In this document: piece by piece, positions 31,676 to 40,900 of the stretch
How positions within the stretch are numbered: position 1 is the stretch's first letter
Layout of the letters: each line of letters begins with the position of its first letter
From: a virus
IMG/VR virus record: IMGVR_UViG_3300010397_000044
Coordinates: 1-64,000 of that record
Length of the DNA stretch: 64,000 nucleotides
Direction: 5' to 3' (one strand)
The notes under the pieces: model-generated
Database searches by the model: none
What the model was told of the DNA's origin: nothing
The model's input: only the letters and a program-made list of their open reading frames with translations
Position numbers and translations under genes: made by a program

Positions 31676-34600
31676 TAGATATCAAGCAATTCATAGGAGG
31701 CATGGATCAGGATAGCCCTAACGAGGATATTCCAAAAGGCTTGGTAAGAGAAGCCCGGAATATCTTTTGGCGTGGACTGCCGCCCAATATGCGTGCTGAG
31801 GGGATGCCGGGGACGAACATCATATCAAACCCATATTTGCCTGTAACCGGAAGTAATGTAGCCATAAAAGGATACTACGATGCGGTAAATAACAGAATCT
31901 TTCAATTCAACTACAATACTGCCGGGTTTCATGGAATTTACATTTTCTACACTTTATTAGACTCATGGCAGAGGTTGATGGAAGAGGGTATTAATGCAGA
32001 TAGTGGAGTTCTTGGGTTTAATAATACCATACGAATACATAGCGTAGATATAATCTATGGAGACGACGATAGTGGGGATTTGTTATTTTATGTAGACGCG
32101 CAAAAACGACCACGTAAATTAAACATCAATAGGATTCTGGCAGGTACATATCCTACTGTAAAAGACAGCTATATAAAGGTAATTAAGGCACCTCCCATTC
32201 CACCGCCTTATTGCGTTTATGAGAACGACGCAAACGTTACTTCCAATAACCTTGTCAATAAGCTTTTTAATTTCTCATGTTCTCATATATATGACGACTT
32301 TGAAGAGTCTGTTTTGGGTAGTGGGGCTAGACAGCCTTTGCCGCCAGACCCATTCGACCCTACCAATAACAGCCCTCAAACAAGATGCGCAAGAATTTCA
32401 ATCTATGTCCCAACGGGCGATGCCAATGTAAAAAAAATACGGATATATGGGAAACAGGTAAAAGATGGCACAACATCTGATTGGTTTGTAATTGATACGC
32501 TTATAAAGAGCGACTTAGGTATAGGAGATAATACAGTTTACAGATATTGGTTTTATAACAATGCGAGATATGTGCCTGCTGCTGCAAGCATATATGCCAA
32601 TAATAATCCGGTTGACGGTCAGTTGGACTATGACTATGTACCTTTGAAAGCTAATACACAGTCCTTGTTAAATGGAGACGTTGTGGCGTATGGTGGATTA
32701 ACTGAAGGGTATGATTATTTGAATCCATCTTTCGGTATTACAACTTCCAATATTGTTGCTCCTCAATTTTCGGCGAATGGCCTTTTGTTTTTTGCCGCTC
32801 CAAATGGACAATTCACAAGCGGACAGCCACAAATAACCATGTATCTTGTCGGCGCTGGCATTAATAATGGTTCTGGGGAAGTAACAGACCTTGAAAAAGC
32901 GCCAGCTAATTTAAACGTCCATGCCAAGTCAAACGGGACTAGCATAAATTTCACTTATAATAATCCGGGAGGGAATAGAAATATACCCACTTTACTATTT
33001 AATTTGAGAGGAGCTGCACAAAGTGCGGGGTGGATATTCGTGTCTAATACCGTGAACACACTAACCATGTATTATCCAACGGGTAATATAGTCCTTCAGT
33101 CATCTTATTACCAGGGTATATCAGCCAATGTTTCACCCTATGCCGCCCCCGTTTCTACTCATTTCCCGGAAGCTAATTACGCATATGGCGTTTTATATAG
33201 AGATATAGACGGTCGAACAAATGGCGTTATATCGAATGTGACTGGTAATGTCAGAACGCAATTGCGTGGAAGTGCTGGTCAGATACCGTACTTCCAAATT
33301 GGATTGGGAGGATTTACGCCTCCACTTTGGGCGGCTTATTATGAAATAGTCAGAACAGACAATCTTACATATGACTACCGATTGGATTGGGTCAGCGCAT
33401 CAGCATTTAGTGGCCTTGGTTCATTTAATAACTTGCAGTACGCCTACATAGGTGTTAACAATATAGCTGACTATAATTCTCAGATAAAGGCCAGCGAAGG
33501 CGTAGTAAGTTATGGCTTCAAACAAGGAGATAGAATTAGAATAACGGGCAGATATACCGCATCTGGCTCTTTTGTATCCTTAAATTACGATTATGCTGTT
33601 CTGGGGACTCAAACTCAAATTGTGGTAAACGGAGAAACCAAGACAGGCCTATTTGTGCAAATAAATTACCCAGCAGGAGATATTAGTGGTGATCCAAATT
33701 TGAAATTTGATGGAACCGATGACTTTCAGAACTATCAGATAATGCTATATAATTACAAAGCATACTCTTCTGATAGTCAAAACGTCTATTGGCAAATAGG
33801 GCAGCAATATGGTATAGGGAATCCCGCCACTCTTTCCGCCTATCACATGGGTAACGCTGGTGATAATCAGGTTAATCTGACAGACGGGGATGTGTTCTAT
33901 AGAGTTAGAAACGTGCCCATCATAAACTCGTATAGGGTACCTTGTGGGGCTTATACTCAGGGGACTACTTATGGGACAGAGTGGGTAGCTCCTAATTTAG
34001 AAGGATTTTTATTTGCAGATAATGCCATTTGGAGGATACGGGGGGGGGTGAATAGAAACGGAGGGCTGCTCCCTGCGCAAACACCATTTTATAGTGATGC
34101 AGATCAGACTGTTTGGAATAAATCAGGAACTCCTTTCAGTGTTAGGCTGAGGCAAACGGTATTTATAACCGATGTGAATGATCCGAATGGTCAATGGGCT
34201 ATGTATGTGAAGATTGTAGATTCGGGGGGAGCCGTAACAACTTACAATATATTACCTCTTAAATCAGGACTTGCAGAAAACATACAGAATGAATATTCAT
34301 TTGACTTCACTTTCTCTTTGCCGGGGAATAGTAAGTTGTGGATAATGGGTTATGCGGTGAATCAAATGCTGGTAGGCTTAGGAGAATTACAGATAGATAT
34401 CATAAGAACACGCACAATTAATGTTTTTGACTTCTCCTTTAGCGACATTTTTGATTTAAAGACTAATTCTGACAACAAGCCTAACGTCATCCAAACATAT
34501 TCTAGACAAACATTCTATGGGACTAAATATAGATGGGGACAAGTATACCAATTAGGGACATCCATAAACAATAGCAATCGTTTTTTCCCTTTGGATTTTG

Positions 34601-35691
34601 ATGAAATTGATAAGTCGGCAGGTCAAATACAACGGATGTATGCTTGGAAAAGAGAGCTTAGGTTTTTTCAAGAGCTAAAAACGGGCCATACAGGGATATA
34701 TGCCAAATTTATAAAGGACAACAATGGTGACAATACTTTAATCACAACTGATTCGATTATATCAAAAAATAATGTTGAGTATTTTGAAGGTCAATTTGGT
34801 ATAGGTAACCAGCCTTGTAGCCTTGTGTGTTCTGGATATCAAAACTATTTCCCAGACCCAATTAAAGGTCGAATATTACGTGTATCACTGGATGGAGTTA
34901 AAGATATAAGCGAGGAGTTTCGGTTGCTATCTTTTACAGGGCCAAACCTGCCTAATTACCTTAACCCATATAACTACCAGTTTGCAGGAACTTCCTGTAT
35001 AGTTGGAGCTTATGTATTTAATGAGGATAAAGAAGGGGAAGTGGTTTTTGGATTTCAGGGAGGCGTTAACCAAAGACTGGATTTTGTAGGCCCAGGCAGC
35101 AGCACTTTAACCTTTCCGGCTCACTTATTTTTCGGCACATCTTCTATATCCGGAACATCATTATCATTCAATGAAAAAAATAATTCATTTCAATCTTTCT
35201 ATGATTTTGTCCCTGATGAATTAGTTTGTGCGGGAAATCAACTATACTCCTTCTATAATGGTGTAATGTACCGACATGACAATACAAGCCAATATTGCAA
35301 TTTCTATGGGACTCAGTATTATCCTTCCATTAAAATGATCTTTAATGACCAGATGCCGATAAAGAAGACTTTCGAAACGATAGCCTATAAGGGTAACCAA
35401 TTTTGGGAAGCTTTTAATGTTGGAGATATAGTGACCAGCCAGCCCAACCCCCAAACTGGTTTGCCACAAATCAGCCAACTATTGTCCGTGGATACTGAAA
35501 TAAACGAAGGCGACTATTTTGCGGCCCTTAATAGGGACGCTAATAGTATGTCTAATCCGGCTATTGCCATAAACGAAGGCGACTATCTTAAAGGCTCTTG
35601 GATTTCGGTTAAATTGACATATAGAGGCAGCCAATTCGCTTGGATTTATTTACCTTTAATAAAGAACAATCTTTCGCCTAAAACACCATAA
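31672..35691 (+). CDS. Large tail or stabilisation protein
   Basis: A 1339-residue beta-rich protein starting MIDIKQFIGGMDQDSPNEDI, then PKGLVREARNIFWRGLPPNM. The opening 'F.GGm..D.....l..n.y..a.N..w....g' is found at the start of tail-stabilisation proteins of crAss-like podoviruses. The rest is repeated sheets rich in Gly, Asn and Tyr with 'YYEIVRTDNLTYDYRLDW'-type strands. It is the largest protein of the connector operon and likely forms the tail hub. The translation start overlaps the previous gene. Confidence 0.6.
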   Translation: MIDIKQFIGGMDQDSPNEDIPKGLVREARNIFWRGLPPNMRAEGMPGTNIISNPYLPVTGSNVAIKGYYDAVNNRIFQFNYNTAGFHGIYIFYTLLDSWQRLMEEGINADSGVLGFNNTIRIHSVDIIYGDDDSGDLLFYVDAQKRPRKLNINRILAGTYPTVKDSYIKVIKAPPIPPPYCVYENDANVTSNNLVNKLFNFSCSHIYDDFEESVLGSGARQPLPPDPFDPTNNSPQTRCARISIYVPTGDANVKKIRIYGKQVKDGTTSDWFVIDTLIKSDLGIGDNTVYRYWFYNNARYVPAAASIYANNNPVDGQLDYDYVPLKANTQSLLNGDVVAYGGLTEGYDYLNPSFGITTSNIVAPQFSANGLLFFAAPNGQFTSGQPQITMYLVGAGINNGSGEVTDLEKAPANLNVHAKSNGTSINFTYNNPGGNRNIPTLLFNLRGAAQSAGWIFVSNTVNTLTMYYPTGNIVLQSSYYQGISANVSPYAAPVSTHFPEANYAYGVLYRDIDGRTNGVISNVTGNVRTQLRGSAGQIPYFQIGLGGFTPPLWAAYYEIVRTDNLTYDYRLDWVSASAFSGLGSFNNLQYAYIGVNNIADYNSQIKASEGVVSYGFKQGDRIRITGRYTASGSFVSLNYDYAVLGTQTQIVVNGETKTGLFVQINYPAGDISGDPNLKFDGTDDFQNYQIMLYNYKAYSSDSQNVYWQIGQQYGIGNPATLSAYHMGNAGDNQVNLTDGDVFYRVRNVPIINSYRVPCGAYTQGTTYGTEWVAPNLEGFLFADNAIWRIRGGVNRNGGLLPAQTPFYSDADQTVWNKSGTPFSVRLRQTVFITDVNDPNGQWAMYVKIVDSGGAVTTYNILPLKSGLAENIQNEYSFDFTFSLPGNSKLWIMGYAVNQMLVGLGELQIDIIRTRTINVFDFSFSDIFDLKTNSDNKPNVIQTYSRQTFYGTKYRWGQVYQLGTSINNSNRFFPLDFDEIDKSAGQIQRMYAWKRELRFFQELKTGHTGIYAKFIKDNNGDNTLITTDSIISKNNVEYFEGQFGIGNQPCSLVCSGYQNYFPDPIKGRILRVSLDGVKDISEEFRLLSFTGPNLPNYLNPYNYQFAGTSCIVGAYVFNEDKEGEVVFGFQGGVNQRLDFVGPGSSTLTFPAHLFFGTSSISGTSLSFNEKNNSFQSFYDFVPDELVCAGNQLYSFYNGVMYRHDNTSQYCNFYGTQYYPSIKMIFNDQMPIKKTFETIAYKGNQFWEAFNVGDIVTSQPNPQTGLPQISQLLSVDTEINEGDYFAALNRDANSMSNPAIAINEGDYLKGSWISVKLTYRGSQFAWIYLPLIKNNLSPKTP

Positions 35692-35693
35692 TT

Positions 35694-36443
35694 ATGTTTG
35701 GAGAAATAAGAAAATTCTATGATTTGGGGGATGGCCTAAGTGGTCTTTTGGGAGGTGCGGGTGCTGGCTCTGCGTTGGGGCCGTTAGGCGCTGTTGCTGG
35801 GGGATTGATCGGTGGAATTACTGGACTATTCCAGAAAAAGAAAGGCAATAAGCTATTAGATCAAAATGTACGGCCAAATCAAACCCTCCCAGCCGAATTG
35901 TTGGCTAACCAAGAGGATGCTAAGCAAATGGCCAATGAAGGACTCCCATCCCAGCAATATGATAATGCAAATAAAAACATACAAAGGCAGCAAGTAGCAG
36001 CAATAGGAAATGCTCAGGATAGGCGGCTAGGCGGAGCATTGGTGGGGGGCATACAGCAAAGAACTAATGATGCTACGGCTAACTTAGATGCAGCAGACGC
36101 AGACAACAGAAAGCAAGGGAGAATTAATTTGCAGAACGTGAATAATCAAGTGGCCAGCTGGCGTGATAAACTCTTTGACTGGAATCAAAAGCAGAAATAT
36201 ATAGAAAGGCAGAACTACGGGATGAGTTTATTGGGGGCTGGGAATGCCAACTTTTATGGTGGATTGGATAAGGTAACGAGTGGGTTGTTAGGAGGATTGA
36301 ACTATCTTAATGTGGGACGACAAGGACAACCTCAATCTCCTTATCAGAGTGAGGGTACTGGATTAGCGACTACCTCTGCTGGATATGTTCCCGGCAGTAA
36401 CACAGATGTAGTGCTAGACCCAAATGCATATTCAAGATTTTAA
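35694..36443 (+). CDS. Gly-rich internal virion (ejection) protein candidate
   Basis: A 249-residue protein with a Gly-zipper hydrophobic segment near the N-terminus (LSGLLGGAGAGSALGPLGAV, then AGGLIGGITGLF), followed by a basic stretch (QKKKG), a Gln/Asn-rich helical body, and a Gly/Ser/Tyr-rich end. Short Gly-rich amphipathic segments of this type are seen in phage ejection proteins that insert in the host membrane. The position before two large helical proteins is typical of internal-protein genes. Confidence 0.5.
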   Translation: MFGEIRKFYDLGDGLSGLLGGAGAGSALGPLGAVAGGLIGGITGLFQKKKGNKLLDQNVRPNQTLPAELLANQEDAKQMANEGLPSQQYDNANKNIQRQQVAAIGNAQDRRLGGALVGGIQQRTNDATANLDAADADNRKQGRINLQNVNNQVASWRDKLFDWNQKQKYIERQNYGMSLLGAGNANFYGGLDKVTSGLLGGLNYLNVGRQGQPQSPYQSEGTGLATTSAGYVPGSNTDVVLDPNAYSRF

Positions 36444-36452
36444 AAATAAACA

Positions 36453-37943
36453 ATGGCAGAAGTAGGAGAAATTCCGGGTGGCGGAAGGCCTTGGGGAGAC
36501 GCTTTCTTAGTTCAGACACCGGCCTTGGACAGGTTCGCTGAACGCCAGCAGCAGCAGATGCAGCAACTAAATATGCAGCGTCAGCAAAGCGCTGTCCGGG
36601 AATCTCAGCAATTGGATGGATTGATGAATAAAGAATTGGCTAAAGTTAGAAGTGTTGATATCCCTTCTGTCTTTGATGCTTATGGCAAATATAAAAGTCT
36701 TAAGCAAGCAACTTTATTTGACAAGAGATTAACGTCCAATCCACGAGAATTAGCCAAGGCTCAAATGCAGGCTAATGCAGCCATGGGAGATTTGCAAGCA
36801 CTTATAAATAAAAGCACTCAATTGAATGATTTTCAAAAACAACTAGTTGGAGAAAGAAAAACTAAGTTTAATCTTTTTGCCGATGATTTTGGAGATAAAG
36901 TAAATACATTGAACAATACCCCTATTGACAAACTAGGAGAAGATTACACTAATCCAGATTTTTATAGATACAAAGGAGCCAATACAGACTTCGGTAAAAT
37001 GGAATTGACCGCAGCAGGTCAGCCTAAACCAACATTCGAAAAGGTAGAGCGGATAAATAACCTTCAAACCAGAAGAACACCTATTTTATTTGGGAATACA
37101 CCTACGCAGTTTTTTGAGACGTTCAAGGGGAATTTGTCACAAAGAATACCCAACAGAGACGCAGCAGCAGCATGGGAGAATATACCAGATGAACAAAAGA
37201 TAGCAGTAGATAAACAATTCGCCGCTATTTCGCCAGATAAATGGAAGCAATGGGGATTGGAAGATGCTCCAAATATACAAGCATCCAATCCAAATGACCC
37301 CGCTGAAAACTATGCAGCCTATCGGGCCAAATTGTACGCCATCAATGCTACCCCAAAACAAGGTAGATATAGGGACGAAACGGATCAGCAGGCTAAGTTA
37401 AATATGCAGTTTAATCAAAAATCTGCATTGGAAGCTATTAGGCAAAATAACAGGGTAGCACTCAAGCAGCTTAGTCACACGTTTAAACAAATGGATCAGG
37501 AGCAACAAGGCTCTAAACTAGATGAATTAGTTTCGGGTATGGTAGAGGATGCCAGAAAGTCTACTACAAAGGCATTTTATAAAACAGAGGATGGTAAAGT
37601 AGAAAGACGGCATATTATTAAATTAAGTCCTCTCCTTAAGAATCAATTCAAATTTAAAGATGATAAAGGGCATGATATTTATCCGGATCAGCTTCAAATG
37701 AATGAGGACGGCACCGAGTTTACGCCAGTATTCTACAATAGCGAAGGAAAAGAAATGAGAGGAGTAAATAAAAATCTAAGTCAGGCTATGACTGGACCGG
37801 AATTTAAAGCTATTATAGGTAAAGCTTTATTGGGAGTAAAAGAGGCAAGTAAAGGCGGTGTTAATATAGACAATAGCGATGATGATGAGCCATCTAAGTC
37901 AGCGGCTCCCACTCAAACTAAAAAGAAAATAGCAGGATGGTAG
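36453..37943 (+). CDS. Internal virion protein candidate
   Basis: A 496-residue Gln-rich helical protein (QQQMQQLNMQRQQSAVRESQ, near 30-50), with LKQATLFDKRLTSNPRELAK and a Lys-rich C-terminal third ending in a charged, low-complexity tail. No membrane segment or enzyme motif. It overlaps the 1893-residue gene by seven bases, so the two are translated together, as with the ejection proteins of P22-like phages. The role is inferred from order and composition. Confidence 0.5.
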   Translation: MAEVGEIPGGGRPWGDAFLVQTPALDRFAERQQQQMQQLNMQRQQSAVRESQQLDGLMNKELAKVRSVDIPSVFDAYGKYKSLKQATLFDKRLTSNPRELAKAQMQANAAMGDLQALINKSTQLNDFQKQLVGERKTKFNLFADDFGDKVNTLNNTPIDKLGEDYTNPDFYRYKGANTDFGKMELTAAGQPKPTFEKVERINNLQTRRTPILFGNTPTQFFETFKGNLSQRIPNRDAAAAWENIPDEQKIAVDKQFAAISPDKWKQWGLEDAPNIQASNPNDPAENYAAYRAKLYAINATPKQGRYRDETDQQAKLNMQFNQKSALEAIRQNNRVALKQLSHTFKQMDQEQQGSKLDELVSGMVEDARKSTTKAFYKTEDGKVERRHIIKLSPLLKNQFKFKDDKGHDIYPDQLQMNEDGTEFTPVFYNSEGKEMRGVNKNLSQAMTGPEFKAIIGKALLGVKEASKGGVNIDNSDDDEPSKSAAPTQTKKKIAGW

Positions 37944-40900
37944 AGGAAGATGTTATAGAAGCTCCGCCTATAGGGGACGAACAAGCCCCACCAACCCCGC
38001 CACAAGATGCGGATGAAAAGTTACGTGCATTACATTCGGCTGTTTCGCATGATTATGATATTGGCGACTTTGATACTTTCAAGAAAAAACTACAAGACGC
38101 TTCCAAAAGAAAGGCTTTCTATGACGGTATTGGTAATGAATATCAATTAGGTAGCTATGATGATTTTGAGAAGAAAATAGGATTCGTAACACCGCCAGAA
38201 CATCACGTTCAACATAGTTCATTGCAGGATATACGGCATTTGAACGATATAGCAACCGCTCCAATAGATCTTCCGCAAGGAACGGCTGCGCCTATAAATA
38301 CAGACGAACTATATGCTACCAAAAAGAAAGAAAAAGATGCATTCGCCAGTCAATTAAATGCACAATCCAAGATGCTTGGCGATCAATGGGGCATTGATCC
38401 TAAAATAGCCAAACAAGCTGTAATTGACTTCCCAGATGAGAACGATGAGGAAAAGGTAAAGGGGTTTGCTCAATTGTATAAAGACAATCCGATTTATTAT
38501 AGGAGATTAAAGGATGAAAATGATATCAGAACTGCTATAGCAAAAAGCCCAACCGGAGGGATCAACGACGCTAATATCTACAATCATTTGCAAGATGCGC
38601 AGAACTACGATCAATTGCAGCACAATATCGGCATTCAGCAAGAACTAATGACTAAAAGTGGTCTAGGTCAGGAGTATTGGGAAAAGATGAAGCAAGCCAA
38701 GGCTCCATTGATAAATACGCTTGATCCGGGTCTCCTTCATCAATATTGGAATAGCCAAGATCATAAATTAGGGTTAACCGACTTTCAGTATGCCGGGCTT
38801 GAGACACTAAAAATGTTTCAGCCGGAGTTATATAAGCAATACAAGTCCATCATAATGGAGAATAAGGGATTGGATGAAGGCGGTAATCCAAGGCCGGAAG
38901 GACAAGGTAAAAAAGGGTATGAATATGATAGAGGGGTAGAAAATGTACTATACAGCATTGAAAGACAAGGGAGACAGAATACGGCTCAATATATATCCCA
39001 GCATCAAGTTGAGTTAGGGAAGCAATTGGAGAAGGTCAAAAATGATTATCAAACTAGGATAAATAATAGCAAAGACCCAGAAGAGCAAAAGGCATTAGTG
39101 GAAGAGTTTAAAGCCAATCCCCTTATAGCAGAAGCCGGTAAATTAGAAGAGGGCCAACAGGCAATAGACTACGCCCAAAGTGAAGATCAAAGGCGGTTCC
39201 CTTTGAATTATTCCGACATGTCCACTAAGTTGGTAAAGGATGCCATGGATGGCACAACCGGGTTGATAGGGAACACCGGAAAGTTCTTTGAGGGTGTCCT
39301 GACGGGAGCTGGCCAAGCTTCGGATAATACCATTCGGTTTATAAAAAACACGTTTGTTAATATATTGGGTTCGGAAAGTTCAAAAGCCGCCCAACATGCG
39401 AAGGATATAGGTCACCAATCTTTAACAGAATTAGCCAATTACGAGCCATCTTCTTATACAGGAACTCAAAGCCCCTTGCTGATACCCGATGACCTCAAGA
39501 AGTCGGTACAGACCATAATGGATGATAGCTCTTTGTCAAATGCAGAGAAGGAGCAAAATGCCATATCATTAGTCCGGGATAACTTTGATAACATAAAAAT
39601 CAATCCTAAGGCTGGTCAGCAAAACTTGACCGGGAAAGCGGCTTTATTCACTGCTGCGAACACTTTGGGTCAGATCATAGGCATAGCCGATCAGTCGTTA
39701 TTGATGGGGGGATTATTGGGTAATGTAACGAAGGTTCAACAATTGACGAATGCCTTAGTTCCTATGTATGCTTCAACGCAAAATCAACTATACGAACAGG
39801 CATTGGCTAGGGGGGATGAGAAACCGTTGCTAAAATCCAGTATTGACGCGGCAATTATCTCCCTAGCCTCACTTATCAATCCGGACTATAAAGTAATAAA
39901 AGGAATGGTAGGGGCGGAAACCGGTTTGGGTAAAGTTATCGCTGGTGTAGATGAGGCTACTTGGAATAAAGTGTTGTCCGAAAATTCCCCCATCGTAAGC
40001 AAGTTGATGGCCGGGACTAAGGCAACCGCGCGTCAGTTAGGACTTGCCAATCTACAATATGGTCTTATTGTGCCAACCGCCCAATACGTTGTCCATAAGA
40101 ACGTCTTAAACGAAAACGCTAATTTGGGCGACATGATATTGGACGGCATGAAACAAGCTACGATATCAATGGCTATCCCAGCGTTAGCGCATGGTATTTG
40201 GGGGGGCATCAGAGCTAATCAAGTTAATCCACAGCAGAAATATGCCTTAGTCGAAGCCGGATTGCATCCACAAGAAAATATTGACCTTATTAATGGCCAG
40301 ATTGAGCGTGGTCAAATCATGCCATCCGAAGCCGATAAAATAAAGGAAACCATAAAGCAGACAGGAGAAATCCTTAAAAATGGCGAGTTTATAAAGACGG
40401 ACGGCACTCCTATGAATGAAAATGAGGTAGCGGATGTAGTTTATAACCAGCTTCGTAAAAGAGCCTTAGATGGTAAGCTACGCAATGCGGCAGACCCCAA
40501 TAAGCCCCTAATTGAAGCCAAAATACATGAGATAAATCAGGATATATCTGACCTGCATACCTCCGACGAACAAAAGCATAAGACGGAACTAAATAAGTTG
40601 CTGACCGACAATTTGGATAGGATCAAAAAGAACATGCCTGCATTCGAAGGACCTATTAGAGATGCTATTGCAGAGAATCGGCCAGAAGAAGTCATGCAGA
40701 TGATAGCCGATCAAGCAACCGAAACGACCAAAGTTGATGGAAAGGAAGTTAGTTCAAGATCGGCCACAGAAGAAATATTCGGGAAAGAATTGGTTGCGAA
40801 GGCTATTGAAATATCAAAGAAAAAGCCTGAAAAACCAGCGAATATAGAGCCGGAGGCGAAACCGGCTTCTATATCCGTTATCCGTCCCGAACAAATCAAT